Source: Candidatus Rubrivivax defluviihabitans (GTDB lineage Bacteria; Pseudomonadota; Gammaproteobacteria; Burkholderiales; Burkholderiaceae_C). Taken from it: DNA of 64,000 nt. The position numbers and the translations under genes are program-made. Of the stretch, positions 14,179 through 22,566 are shown piece by piece. Under the pieces are notes generated by a model. The model was not told the DNA's origin and made no database searches. It saw nothing but the letters and a program-made list of their open reading frames with translations. Numbering within the stretch: the first letter of the stretch is position 1; the number at the start of each line of letters is the position of its first letter. The stretch spans positions 620,001-684,000 of the forward strand of contig JADJMW010000001.1 in the NCBI GenBank assembly GCA_016709385.1. Reading direction: 5' to 3'.

Positions 14179-14601
14179 TCAGCCGAGGTCCTCATGCAGG
14201 CACAGGATGTTGCCTTCGGGATCGCGGAACCAGGCGGCGCGCTCCGAGCCGAGCACGCAGACGTGCTCCACCGTCTTGAAGCCCGGAAGATCGTAGTCGT
14301 CGAAGACGACGCCGCGTGTCTTCAGCGCGGCGATCGCCGCCGCGATGTCGGCGACCTTGAAGCTGACCGCGGTGTGCTCGGCCTTCGTGCCCTCGGGCTT
14401 CGGAAACAGCGCCAGCTCGGTGCCGCCGCTGCGGTAGACGAACTTGCCGTCGGGTTTGGCGCCCAGCGGCAGCAGGCCGAGTGCTTCCTCGTAGAAACGG
14501 CGCGCCCGCGCCATGTCCTTGACGGGCAGCATGCAGGTCACCTGCGCAGACTGCAGCACGGTCGCGGCGGACGCGCCGGCCTGTCGATTTGTCGCTTCCA
14601 T
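14179..14601 (-). CDS. VOC family (glyoxalase/bleomycin-resistance-like) protein
   Basis: A 140-residue protein made of one vicinal-oxygen-chelate domain: VTCMLPVKDMARARRFYEEALG opens the first beta-alpha-beta unit, and WFRDPEGNILCLHEDLG closes the second with the usual metal-ligand glutamate. Such proteins are metal-dependent lyases, dioxygenases or resistance proteins; which one cannot be read here. AGGAGG lies just ahead of the ATG. It is convergent with the methyltransferase and stands alone. Confidence 0.85.
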   Translation of the reverse strand: MEATNRQAGASAATVLQSAQVTCMLPVKDMARARRFYEEALGLLPLGAKPDGKFVYRSGGTELALFPKPEGTKAEHTAVSFKVADIAAAIAALKTRGVVFDDYDLPGFKTVEHVCVLGSERAAWFRDPEGNILCLHEDLG

Positions 14602-14800
14602 GACAGCCTCCTGGTTGGGCCCGATGCGCAGCGGGAGGAGACCCGTGCGTCGTCGGCAATGGTGCTCCCGCCGGCGCGCGATGGCAATGGGCCGCCTTCG
14701 ACATCGCCGTTCCTGTTTACGAGCCGCTCCAGGAGGCACAGGCGAAGGCCGATGAACGCAATCGCCTGCACGCCTGGTCAATTCCGGTGGCCCGGATCGG

Positions 14801-15598
14801 TCAAGGCGATCTGCGCAAGGCGGGGCCGGTCGCCTGCTGCCACCAAGCGACATCCACCCGATCGAGCCAGTCGTTGTGACCGGCGCCGTCGATCTGCATC
14901 AGATGCTTCGGGCCGCGCAGCGCGGCGTGCAGCGCGGCGCCGAAGCGTGCCGGCACGATGCTGTCCTGTCCGGCCACGGCGACCACCACCGGGCGGTCGA
15001 ACCCGGCCAGCCGGGTCGCCGTGTCGTATTGGTCACGCAACAGCCACTTCACTGGCAGCCAGGGGTAATGGTGCGAGGCCACTTGGGCAAGCCGGTCCCA
15101 CGGCGTGATCAGCAGCAGCCCGGCCGTGCGCCCCTGCTGTCGCTGTCCGGCCGCGGCGGCCACCGCGGCCCCGAGCGACTCGCCCACCAGCAGCAGCGGC
15201 TCTCCATACTGATGGTGCGCAAGCGCAACCGTCTCGCTGGCATCGTCGACGAGGCTTCGTTCCCCGGGCTTGCCGGCGCGCGGACCGTAGCCGGGGTACT
15301 CGGCGAGGATCACCCGCCAGCCCAGCGGGGTCAGTGCATCGGCGTAGAACGAGCGATGGCCCGCGTGCCCGGCATTGCCGTGGAATACGATCGCGGTCCC
15401 GCGCACGGCGCCCGCCGGTTCGGCAGCCAGGCCGCGGAAGTCCTGCGCCGACGGCCACGGCCGCAGTCCGGGGCCGGTCACCTCTTCGACCGTCGCCCGC
15501 TGCGGGAAATAGAGCAGCCGGTCCTGGAAAACATAGACCAGCGCCAGGAACCCCAGGCCGGTCGCGGCGATCCACAGCGCGGTGATCACGGGCTTCAT
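14801..15598 (-). CDS. Membrane-anchored alpha/beta hydrolase (BEM46/YfhR-like)
   Basis: A 265-residue protein with one N-terminal transmembrane helix (VITALWIAATGLGFLALVYVF) followed by DRLLYFPQR, a hallmark of the BEM46-like serine hydrolase group. The catalytic domain shows the oxyanion HGNAG, the nucleophile motif GESLGA, and the late aspartate and histidine in VAGQDSIVP and GAGHNDWL. Its substrate is unknown; the active domain is probably on the outer face of the inner membrane. The ATG overlaps the stop of the upstream SRAP gene (ATGA), so the two are translationally coupled. Confidence 0.85.
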   Translation of the reverse strand: MKPVITALWIAATGLGFLALVYVFQDRLLYFPQRATVEEVTGPGLRPWPSAQDFRGLAAEPAGAVRGTAIVFHGNAGHAGHRSFYADALTPLGWRVILAEYPGYGPRAGKPGERSLVDDASETVALAHHQYGEPLLLVGESLGAAVAAAAGQRQQGRTAGLLLITPWDRLAQVASHHYPWLPVKWLLRDQYDTATRLAGFDRPVVVAVAGQDSIVPARFGAALHAALRGPKHLMQIDGAGHNDWLDRVDVAWWQQATGPALRRSP

Positions 15599-16140
15599 CG
15601 GCCCGTCTGCCGGCCCAGCGACTGGTCCGTCCGCAGCGTGTCGGATCGGTCGAAGCGTTCCGTCGGCGGCGCCACCAGCAGGCCCATCGCCTCGTCCGGC
15701 GTTGCCTCGAGCCAGGCCGTCCACTGATCAGGCTCCAGCGACACGACCGATCGCTTGTCCTGCGCATCGGCAGGCAGCTTCGGGTCCGGCTCGTGCAGTC
15801 GACCCAGCGATGGATGACCGTCGCAGTTCACGGTCAGCATCGTGAAATTCGGGACGATCTCACCCGTCGCCGGGTCGGTCCACTCCGACCACAGGCCGGC
15901 GATCGCCCAGGGCTCGCCATCGGCGCGGGTCATCCGCCGCCAGACATTGCGGCCGGTCTCCCAGTTCGGCTCCTGGTACCAGGCCGCCGGGATCAGGCAG
16001 CGCTGGCCCGCGGCCCAGGCGGCGCGGTAGGTCGGGCGGCTCGCCGCGGTCTCGCTGCGGGCGTTGTTCGTCTCGGGCACCCTCGCCCGGAAGTAGCGCT
16101 CGACAGGATCGCGTGGTGCCATGGGGTAAAGCTTGCACAT
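15595..16140 (-). CDS. SRAP (HMCES/YedK) family protein, short form
   Basis: A 181-residue SOS-response-associated peptidase family protein. The Met-Cys start puts the required catalytic cysteine at position 2, where it crosslinks to abasic sites in single-stranded DNA. Other family landmarks are RCLIPAAWYQE, AIAGLWSEW, FTMLTVNCDGHPSLGRLHEP (with the conserved histidine) and VVSLEPDQWTAWL. It is about 40 residues shorter than E. coli YedK and lacks the usual MCGRF opening, reading MCKLYPMAP instead. ATG 16140 is the only start that places Cys at 2. It is coupled to the hydrolase downstream. Confidence 0.85.
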   Translation of the reverse strand: MCKLYPMAPRDPVERYFRARVPETNNARSETAASRPTYRAAWAAGQRCLIPAAWYQEPNWETGRNVWRRMTRADGEPWAIAGLWSEWTDPATGEIVPNFTMLTVNCDGHPSLGRLHEPDPKLPADAQDKRSVVSLEPDQWTAWLEATPDEAMGLLVAPPTERFDRSDTLRTDQSLGRQTGR

Positions 16141-16440
16141 GAGGGGGCATGGTAGCCGCGAGGTCGGGAAACGAAGCCGCATCTCAAGCAGCGGGCGCTC
16201 GGGGGCAGCTTTGTGTGCGGGGGTGGGTACTCACGATGGATGCCCGTGCTGACTGTGCCGGCCACGAGCGGTGGTTGGGCCCCGTGACCTGATCGGCAGC
16301 TGGAGACTTTCTGCAGCCGTTCGGACTGGGCGGATGAATGTCAGCGGCCGCCCATGGCTCCCGGCCATCGGTCGCCGGGGCGAGCGACCTGCCGTTCACC
16401 GGGGGCCATCCGATCGTGCATGGCACCCTTCGGCGCCTCG
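16141..16440. other. Non-coding interval without recognisable feature
   Basis: About 300 nt lie between the SRAP gene start and the end of the isomerase gene. No frame shows a recognisable protein, and I see no terminator, repeat or promoter of convincing strength. The SRAP promoter should be in the first part. Confidence 0.5.
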
Positions 16441-17034
16441 TCACCCGTGCGTCAGCGCCCAGTCGAATGCGTCCTCGAGACGATCGTCGCCCCAGAACAA
16501 CTCGTTGCCGACGACAAAGGACGGCGCACCGAAGATGCCGCGCTCAACGGCACGCGGGGTCTGGGCCTTGAGCGCTTCCTTGTTCCCTGGCGAATTCGCG
16601 AGCTGCAAGACCTGCGCAGCATCGAGACCAAGGGTGCCGAGGGCCTCCCGCAGGTTGTCGTCGGTACCTATGAGACACCCTTGCGTCCAGTGCAGACGAA
16701 ACGCTTCCTCGGTAAAGCGCTGGCACCAGCCGTCCTGCTTGCCTGCGAGGGCCACGCGCGCGGTCGGAAGCGAGTTCACGGGGTAGGTGGATGGACGCCG
16801 ATACGGAACGCCCAACCTGTCCGCGCGCCGTTCCAGGTCGCGCCACATGTGTGCTGTCTTCGCCGACGCTTCCGGAAACGGAAATCCCAGTCCTTGATGT
16901 TCGCGCACCGGAGGCAGGAAGAAGGGCTGCCAGTCGAGTGCCACGCCAAGCTGCGCAGCAAGGCGCCCGATGCGCGCCACCGTGAGATACGAGTAGGTGC
17001 TCGCGTACTCGATCCAGACTTCCATCGACGGCAT
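16441..17034 (-). CDS. DsbA-family / 2-hydroxychromene-2-carboxylate isomerase-like protein
   Basis: A 197-residue thioredoxin-fold protein of the GST-kappa/HCCA isomerase type: an N-terminal strand followed by EYASTYSYL (serine at the active-site position of this class), LDWQPFFLPPV, an inserted helical domain, and the closing FGAPSFVVGNELFWGDDRLEDA. Family members isomerise 2-hydroxychromene-2-carboxylate with glutathione in naphthalene breakdown, but many are uncharacterised relatives; no aromatic pathway surrounds this one. ATG 17034 has AGGAG 9 nt upstream. Confidence 0.85.
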   Translation of the reverse strand: MPSMEVWIEYASTYSYLTVARIGRLAAQLGVALDWQPFFLPPVREHQGLGFPFPEASAKTAHMWRDLERRADRLGVPYRRPSTYPVNSLPTARVALAGKQDGWCQRFTEEAFRLHWTQGCLIGTDDNLREALGTLGLDAAQVLQLANSPGNKEALKAQTPRAVERGIFGAPSFVVGNELFWGDDRLEDAFDWALTHG

Positions 17035-17341
17035 GACGACTCCTGGTGCATGGGCCTTACACGATGCCACGGATCGGGCGACATGTCACACCGGAGACAA
17101 GGCGCATCACCTCGATGCATGCCAGGGCAGAGCGCCGAACGTCGGCAATGCAAGGCGACTGACCGTCGAGCCGATCTCGCCTTGCGGCGGCTCCTGGCCG
17201 CCAGCGTGAGCACGACGCGGCGCCAGGAAACTGACCTTCGGCGCGATGGCGTTGCCGGCCGAAGTCGGCTTGCGGTGACCCCTGGGGAACCCGGTCGCAG
17301 GAACTGCCCTTGGTGAGAGGCGGCTTCGCAGCTCCGGATCG
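17035..17341. other. Non-coding interval without recognisable feature
   Basis: Some 300 nt between the isomerase start and the ltrA remnant. Short open frames exist on the plus strand but none resembles a known protein or has a ribosome site. It probably carries the isomerase promoter and decayed DNA. Confidence 0.45.
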
Positions 17342-18119
17342 TCAACCCGATTTCGGCGATGCCGCTCGCAGTATCGCCAGCCCCAACGGGATCAGCGCGA
17401 TGCCGGCGACATGCAGTAGAAAGAGCTGCGCAGTCCAGGCCGCCTCACCGGCCATCGCCACCGTGCCGGCCGCCAGGCTGAACACGCCCAGGTAGATCGG
17501 CACGTGGCCGTAGGCCCACCGTCGCAGGTTGCGGCCTCCGGCCGCGCCCTCGATCTCGCGCTCGTCGTGCGCGCGGGTCACCTCGAAGTAGCCCAGCCAG
17601 GCGCCGAAGGTCAGCGCCACGCCGCCCAGCGCCGCGGCCACCGCGTGGCCGTGCAGCTCGCTGCCGTGATCCAGCGCATGCACCATCGAGGCCACGCCCT
17701 CGCCGAGCAGGATGATGGTGAACAGGCCGAAGCGCTCGGGCAGGTGCTCGGGGTGCGGCTGCACAACGGTGGTGTAGCGCGCCACCCACCATGGTGAGAC
17801 CAGCGCCAGCGCCAGCAGCCAGAAGGCCACGCGTGGCGTGGGCGGCAGCGCGGCAGACGCCGCCCAAAGCGCGGCCTGCAGCAGGTACAGCTCGGATCAG
17901 GCGCGGATCGGCCCGTGCGCGCCGCGCCGGCGCCGCTCGCGCAGGTAGGCCACCGCCCGCAGCAGCTTGAAGGCCGCCCGTCCCAGCGCGAAGGCCGGGC
18001 CGCGCGCGCCGTGGGCATCGGACACGCCGTAGCCGATGACCGTCACCGCCAGGATCTGCGCCAACCCCAGCAGCCGCTGGTCGGTCCGCTGCTGGTCGAA
18101 GCGCGTGGCGTGGAAGGTG
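17342..18119 (-). pseudogene. Remnant of a low-temperature-requirement A (LtrA) family membrane protein gene
   Basis: The reverse strand from about 18118 to 17342 reads in one frame as the middle and C-terminal part of an LtrA-type membrane protein: RFDQQRTDQRLLGLAQILAV, then several hydrophobic helices, FGLFTIILLGEGVASMV, and a final helix ending at the stop at 17342. A TGA at 17899-17897 interrupts this frame, and the N-terminal third, including the usual FFDLVFVF segment, is absent. At about 18119 homology ends abruptly, where the truncated lysR remnant begins on the other strand. LtrA proteins are poorly understood; this copy is certainly not full length. Confidence 0.75.
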
Positions 18120-18315
18120 CGGCCTGGTTATCGGCCTGCTGCCGCGGCGCGTGGCCGAGCCCGGCGGCCAGCCGGCGCTGCTGCAGCGCGTGCTGCCGGA
18201 CTGGGCGGCACCCGAGGTGCCGGTTCACGCGGTGTTCGCCAGCGCGCGCTACCTGACGCCCAAGGTGCGCGCCTTCATCGACCTGGCAGCTGAGAAATTT
18301 CGCCCGCCCGGCTGA
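18118..18315 (+). pseudogene. 3' remnant of a LysR-type regulator gene
   Basis: The plus strand reads GLVIGLLPRRVAEPGG, then LLQRVLPDWAAPEVPVHAVF and YLTPKVRAFIDLAAEKF to a TGA at 18313-18315. This is the classic C-terminal end of LysR effector domains (glycine-rich loop, LPDW, pKvRaFiDf). About 230 upstream residues, including the DNA-binding domain, are missing. The break falls at the same point where the ltrA remnant on the reverse strand is cut, which points to one deletion through a divergent gene pair. Confidence 0.7.
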
Positions 18316-18615
18316 AGTCGGCTTTTGGGCCTCTCACTCCAGGGGTCGCCAAGAAGGGTGCGGATCGAAGCAGCTAGGTTGTTGCCGCGAGCGCCGGCGG
18401 CGCGGTTGGCAGGCCGATCTGACCGACGAGATGCCCTGGCAGATGCAGGCCGACACTGCCCGATGTGCGTTTGCGCCTGGCTCGCGCCCGCTCCTCCGTC
18501 ATCTGGCAGCCGGTGGTAGCGATGATCGTCACGCACCTGGGGATGCAGGCGCCGGTGCCGAGGCGAGCGGATGTCCGCGGTCCGCATCCCAAGTGCGCCG
18601 CCAGCGCTCGCGCCA
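18316..18615. other. Non-coding interval, probably decayed DNA
   Basis: About 300 nt between the lysR remnant and the end of the 139-residue protein gene. Frames are open by virtue of GC richness, but nothing resembles a protein family. No repeats or terminators stand out. Confidence 0.45.
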
Positions 18616-19035
18616 TCAGGCGGTCACGGCGCCCGCGCCTGTGTGCGCCCGCTCTGGCGCACCTTGCCAGAGCATGTCGTAGCCGAACTCGCGCGTGTCG
18701 GTGCACATCGCCGCCAGTGCCGAGAACCGGGCCTTGAACACGCTGTCGGCGTGCGAGCGCTCGTGCTGCTCGAACGAGCGCCAGTAGGTCACGATCACGA
18801 GGTCGTGGTCGGCGCCCTGCGGCGCGTGGATCGAGCCCTCTTCTGACACGAAGCCCGAGAAACGAAACACCTGTCCGGCGACGAAACCGCCCTTGTCGCC
18901 GCCGTAGGTCTCCTTGACGACATTGCACATCTCCGCCAGCGCCAATTCGACGTCGTCGTAGGTCACACCCGGCTTGAGCTTGACCGTATTGAACAGCAGC
19001 TTGACGCCGTAGGGGATCGTGACGGGTCCGAACAT
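18616..19035 (-). CDS. Conserved hypothetical protein, dimeric alpha-beta-barrel (ABM-like)
   Basis: A 139-residue soluble protein. The region FSGFVSEEGSIHAPQGADHDLVIVTYWRSFEQHERSHAD looks like the ferredoxin-like fold of antibiotic-biosynthesis-monooxygenase-like proteins, where a WxSxExHxxH pattern is common. The C-terminus (AAMCTDTREFGYDMLWQG) is distinctive but unassigned. GGAG precedes the ATG at 19035. Enzymatic function is unknown. It is a single gene in a sparse region, divergent from marC. Confidence 0.7.
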   Translation of the reverse strand: MFGPVTIPYGVKLLFNTVKLKPGVTYDDVELALAEMCNVVKETYGGDKGGFVAGQVFRFSGFVSEEGSIHAPQGADHDLVIVTYWRSFEQHERSHADSVFKARFSALAAMCTDTREFGYDMLWQGAPERAHTGAGAVTA

Positions 19036-19285
19036 CAGGGAGGTCTCCGAAGAGGGATGGAAATATGGATGACGTGCATGGTGCCGTCAAGTGCCACGGT
19101 CGTGTTCGAAGCTCGCGCCATGGCCTCGACCGACACGGGGTCTTCGCGACTGCGCGGGCGCCGACGACGCCCTCCTGCCGGTCCGGCGTGACGTGGGGCG
19201 GCACCTGGCGCGGGATGATTTGATTGCTGCGCCTTTCGTCACCGAATGCGGGCCCCATGACCCCGGGGGGCAACAATACGGCTGC

Positions 19286-19888
19286 ATGGACCATACCTTT
19301 CTCTCTGCCCTGATCCTGCTCCTGCTGGTGCTGGACCCGCTGGGCAGCTTGCCCATCTTCATCTCGGTCATGCGTGCCGTGCCCAAGGAACGTCGCGCCC
19401 TCGTGGCCGTGCGCGAGATCGGCCTCGCCTTCATCGTGCTGCTGACCTTCATGTTCCTGGGCGACGCGTTCCTGCGCCTCATGCATTTGTCCGAGCGATC
19501 GCTGGAGGTGGCCGGCGGCGTGATTCTCCTGATCATCGCGATCCGCATGATCTTCGGCGGCAGCAGCGAATCGGCCTACGGCCTGGAGCCGGGTCGCGAG
19601 CCCTTCGTGTTCCCGCTGGCCGTGCCCTTGCTGGCCGGTCCCTCGGCCATGGCCACCGTCCTGCTGCTGGCTTCGCGCCAGCCCGAGCGCATCGGTGAGT
19701 GGATAGGCGCCCTGATCACCGCCATGCTGGTGTCCTTCGTGGTGCTGATCCTGGCCGACCGCATCCGCAGGCTGCTGGGCGATTCGGTGGTCTCGGCCAT
19801 CGAGAAGCTGATGGGTCTGGTGCTGACCGCTATCGCCGTGGAAATGGTGTTGGCCGGCCTCAAGCGCTACTTCGTGGGCGGCCCCTGA
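19286..19888 (+). CDS. MarC/YhgN family integral membrane protein
   Basis: A 200-residue protein with six hydrophobic helices. The first helix carries LVLDPLGSLPIFIS, the MarC family hallmark (N/D-P-x-G-x-x-P), repeated in the second half as PFVFPLAVPLLAGPSAMATV. Other landmarks are VAGGVILLIIAIRMI and IEKLMGLVLTAIAVEMVLAGL at the C-terminus. The family is widespread, and a link to multiple antibiotic resistance has been withdrawn; its transport role is unknown. ATG 19286 begins right at the first helix although no ribosome site is obvious. Confidence 0.88.
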   Translation: MDHTFLSALILLLLVLDPLGSLPIFISVMRAVPKERRALVAVREIGLAFIVLLTFMFLGDAFLRLMHLSERSLEVAGGVILLIIAIRMIFGGSSESAYGLEPGREPFVFPLAVPLLAGPSAMATVLLLASRQPERIGEWIGALITAMLVSFVVLILADRIRRLLGDSVVSAIEKLMGLVLTAIAVEMVLAGLKRYFVGGP

Positions 19889-20246
19889 TCGCCAACCATC
19901 CTCGGCCATGGAGATGGGCGCCAGCAGACGCCATGCGCCGCATGCTGCCTTCGAAGTGCCGGCCTGTGCGCCATGTCGGCGACGTGTGGCAAACCGAGCG
20001 CACAACAGCCGTCGGGTTACTGCCACGTCTGGCCGACTTCGGCACCCCTGGATCGTCCAGTTGCCACGACGGCAAGGTTTGCCGGCCGGCTTGCAGGCCG
20101 CAGCGCCAAGGCACAGCTCTTCGGTCGCCGCGCCCTGGGCCGATCGATCATTGCGGATGGAGTCGACAGACCGCGTCCTCCAGGGACAACCTGTCCAGCC
20201 GCGAGGTTCAGGCTCTGCCACGCCTCCTTGCCCGCAGGCCGGGTCG
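19889..20246. other. Non-coding interval without recognisable feature
   Basis: Roughly 360 nt between marC and the end of the gene on the reverse strand. Reading all frames gives no protein resemblance, and codon bias is absent. No inverted repeat suitable as a terminator for the two convergent genes was found. Confidence 0.45.
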
Positions 20247-20858
20247 TCAACCCTGCATCTGCAAGAGGATGGTGCGCTCGAGGCCCGCGTAGCGATGGAC
20301 GCCCTTGGCGACGGCGAACAATGTGTAAATCGCCGCTCCGTGCTGATTCAGTAACACCTCCACGGGGTACTCAGGGCGCTCCGCATAAGCCGCGTCCAGC
20401 CAGTCGCCGATGTTCGGAATGACCTCGCCGGTGTCCAGGTCCGTGGCTTGGCGAATGCGCGAAAAGCGGAATGGCCGGTTCGCGCCGCGCAACCGGCAGA
20501 ACGCCCAGAGTGCGCCACCCATTCCGTCGGTCGTGCGCACATAGCGCACCGTATTGATGTCGCGCTCGGTGACTTTACCGAGGCGATCCTCAAAGGTGAT
20601 ATGTAAGCGCTTGCCCGGCAGACTCCTCGCGTCGCCTTCCATGTAGGTGCTGAGGGCTTCCTGGTCCCATGCGTCTTTGTCGAGTGCCTGATGCTCCGAC
20701 TCTGGAGGGCCTTCCGATGTAATCGTCACCTTCAACTCGATCGGTTCCGACACGCGACTGTTCGGCGAATCACTCGGTTGGGACTTCTTGCTGCGACTCA
20801 CGAACCACCACAGTCCGGCTGCTGCCGCGATCAATGCCCAGAAGGGCAAGTAGTCCAC
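20247..20858 (-). CDS. Hypothetical membrane-anchored protein with WYL-like segment
   Basis: A 203-residue protein with one N-terminal transmembrane helix (FWALIAAAAGLWWFVS) followed by a polar linker and a soluble domain. The stretch INTVRYVRTTDGMGGALWAFCRL then RGANRPFRFSRIRQATDLDTGEVI resembles the ligand-binding half of WYL domains (xAxCxxRxxxRxFrxxRI). Codon use is noticeably less GC-biased at third positions than in neighbouring housekeeping genes, hinting at acquisition. No partner gene gives a clue. It may sense nucleotides or nucleic acid if the WYL reading is right. Confidence 0.65.
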   Translation of the reverse strand: MDYLPFWALIAAAAGLWWFVSRSKKSQPSDSPNSRVSEPIELKVTITSEGPPESEHQALDKDAWDQEALSTYMEGDARSLPGKRLHITFEDRLGKVTERDINTVRYVRTTDGMGGALWAFCRLRGANRPFRFSRIRQATDLDTGEVIPNIGDWLDAAYAERPEYPVEVLLNQHGAAIYTLFAVAKGVHRYAGLERTILLQMQG

Positions 20859-20920
20859 GGCGCCCCCCGCACGTGTTCAGATACGAGAGGAGGATAAGGC
20901 GAAGGCCGCGGGTTTCCGCG

Positions 20921-21226
20921 CTACTGGGTCGCCGGTCTATCCGCAGCGGCGGCGCCAGGCGTAGCGCGCCACCGGGGCCAGACGTCGGCCCGCCAGACCT
21001 GCAGGAGCGCAGCCCTCAGCGCGGGGTTGGCCGCCGGCCCGGTCCAGGCCGTCCAGTCGCTGGCCGGCATGCCGCGATCGAACGCCTCAGCCACGATCAG
21101 CGCGAACGGTGCCGGTGGCTCGACGGTGAACACTTGGCCGCCCTGCATCACGAGGTCGAGCACGTCGGAGGCGGGGGGTGGCTGCGGCGCGATGGCGGCA
21201 GCGACGGGGTCGGGCATGAGGTGCAT
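20921..21226 (-). CDS. Small hypothetical protein
   Basis: A possible 101-residue product starting MHLMPDPVAAAIAP, with a plausible core (DLVMQGGQVFTVEPPAPFALIVAEAFDRGM, ending WTGPAANPALRAALLQVWRADVWPRWRA). Third-position GC bias fits a real gene, but I recognise no family and there is no strong ribosome site. Upstream in-frame starts are also possible. It lies between the WYL-like gene and tRNA-Ala. Confidence 0.45.
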   Translation of the reverse strand: MHLMPDPVAAAIAPQPPPASDVLDLVMQGGQVFTVEPPAPFALIVAEAFDRGMPASDWTAWTGPAANPALRAALLQVWRADVWPRWRATPGAAAADRPATQ

Positions 21227-21284
21227 GGTGGCGCGCGGTCGCCGGCGCCTCATTTCCCAGGCATCTCCCAGAACGGCCTAGACC

Positions 21285-21320
21285 CAGGAAAAGTTAGGGG
21301 CCGCTCACTGGCGGCCCCTA
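21285..21320 (-). terminator. Rho-independent terminator after tRNA-Ala
   Basis: TAGGGGCCGC (21295-21304) pairs perfectly with GCGGCCCCTA (21311-21320) around a 6-nt loop. On the reverse strand it is followed by ACTTTTCC. It starts 8 nt past the tRNA 3' end, which places it as the tRNA transcript terminator. Confidence 0.75.
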
Positions 21321-21328
21321 CTGTTTCT

Positions 21329-21404
<76 letters not shown>

Positions 21405-21417
21405 ACGGACGGCCGCG

Positions 21418-21448
21418 AGTTTAGCACTGGCGCGGCAGGCCCACTCAA
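21418..21448 (-). promoter_or_regulatory. Probable promoter of tRNA-Ala
   Basis: Reverse-strand TTGAGT (21448-21443) and TAAACT (21423-21418) are separated by 19 nt and each match four of six consensus bases. Transcription would begin near 21411, seven nt ahead of the mature tRNA 5' end. Spacing is slightly long. Confidence 0.45.
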
Positions 21449-21557
21449 GGGGCTCACGCGTTGCGGTACTGGCCCCGCGTCGGGTCCGCACCCGGCACCG
21501 CGCCGGCATCGGCGCCTACACTGCGCGCCGCTTCATCCTTCGCAGGAGTTCCCCCGC

Positions 21558-22424
21558 ATGCGCCCCCGACTCGACCCCGCCTGGCTCGACACGCAATACA
21601 ACAACCGCGCCCGCGTGCCCGACCACGCCACCGTCCTGGCCAGCTGGGCGGAGGCCTCGGCACTGGCGCGAGCGCGCAGCCCGGCGCAGCTGGACGTGCC
21701 CTACGGCAGTGGCGCCGGCGAGACGCTGGACGTTTTCCCGGCCACCGTGCCCGGCTCGGCAGCCGCGCCGGTGCTGGTCTTCATCCACGGCGGCTACTGG
21801 CGCTCGCTGGACAAGGCCGAGCATTCCTTCGTCGCGCCTTCCTTCAACGCCGCCGGCGCGATGGTGGTGGTGCCCAACTACGCGCTGTGCCCTGCCGTGA
21901 GCATCGAGCACATCGTGCTGCAGATGGCCGCGGCGGTGGCGTGGACCTGGCGTCGTGCAGCCGACTTCGGCGGCGACCCCACTCGCATCGCGCTGGCCGG
22001 GCACTCGGCCGGCGGCCACCTGGCCACCATGCTGCTGAGCTGCCGCTGGAAGGAACTGGCCGACGACCCGCCGCTGCAGCCGCTGGCCGGCGCCTTGTCC
22101 ATCTCGGGCCTGTACGACCTGGAGCCGCTGCGCCATGCACCGTTCCTGCAGGCCGACCTGCGGCTCACGCCGTCCTCGGTGGCCCGGCTCAGCCCGGCCT
22201 TCTTTCCGCGCCCCAAGGGTGCCAAGCTCTTCACCACCGTGGGCAGCGAGGAGAGCGACGAATTCCTGCGCCAGAACCGCCTCATCCGCGATGTCTGGGG
22301 TCCCACCGCGGTGCCGGTGTGTGAAACCGTGCCCGCCGCCAACCACTTCACCGTGCTCAGGAACCTGGCCGACCCGGCCGGCCGCCTGCACGAACTGGCG
22401 CTGCGACTGCTGGGTCTGCGCTGA
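21558..22424 (+). CDS. Alpha/beta hydrolase, kynurenine-formamidase-like
   Basis: A 288-residue hydrolase of the esterase/arylformamidase group: LDTQYNNRARVPD at the start, the oxyanion motif HGGYWRSLDK, nucleophile GHSAGGH, and the histidine near AANHFTVL. The HGGYW plus GHSAGG combination is typical of bacterial proteins annotated as arylformamidase-like esterases. No kynurenine pathway gene is adjacent, so the substrate is open. AGGAG lies 9 nt before the ATG. Confidence 0.85.
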   Translation: MRPRLDPAWLDTQYNNRARVPDHATVLASWAEASALARARSPAQLDVPYGSGAGETLDVFPATVPGSAAAPVLVFIHGGYWRSLDKAEHSFVAPSFNAAGAMVVVPNYALCPAVSIEHIVLQMAAAVAWTWRRAADFGGDPTRIALAGHSAGGHLATMLLSCRWKELADDPPLQPLAGALSISGLYDLEPLRHAPFLQADLRLTPSSVARLSPAFFPRPKGAKLFTTVGSEESDEFLRQNRLIRDVWGPTAVPVCETVPAANHFTVLRNLADPAGRLHELALRLLGLR

Positions 22425-22566
22425 CCGCGTCTTTGGCATTGACTATGACCGGCATTGACGCGACGCATTGGACGGCGGCCATGGATCTGATAGCGTTTCA
22501 CTTCGGCAGCGCCGCGTCTCGGCGCCCCGACAGACCGACAGACCGCTTGACTACCAGGAGCATCAA

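Noticed and set aside
18374..20221. Reverse-strand open frame of 615 codons spanning the marC region.
   Set aside because: marC is certain on the plus strand; the reverse product is His/Gln/Asp-rich shadow coding.
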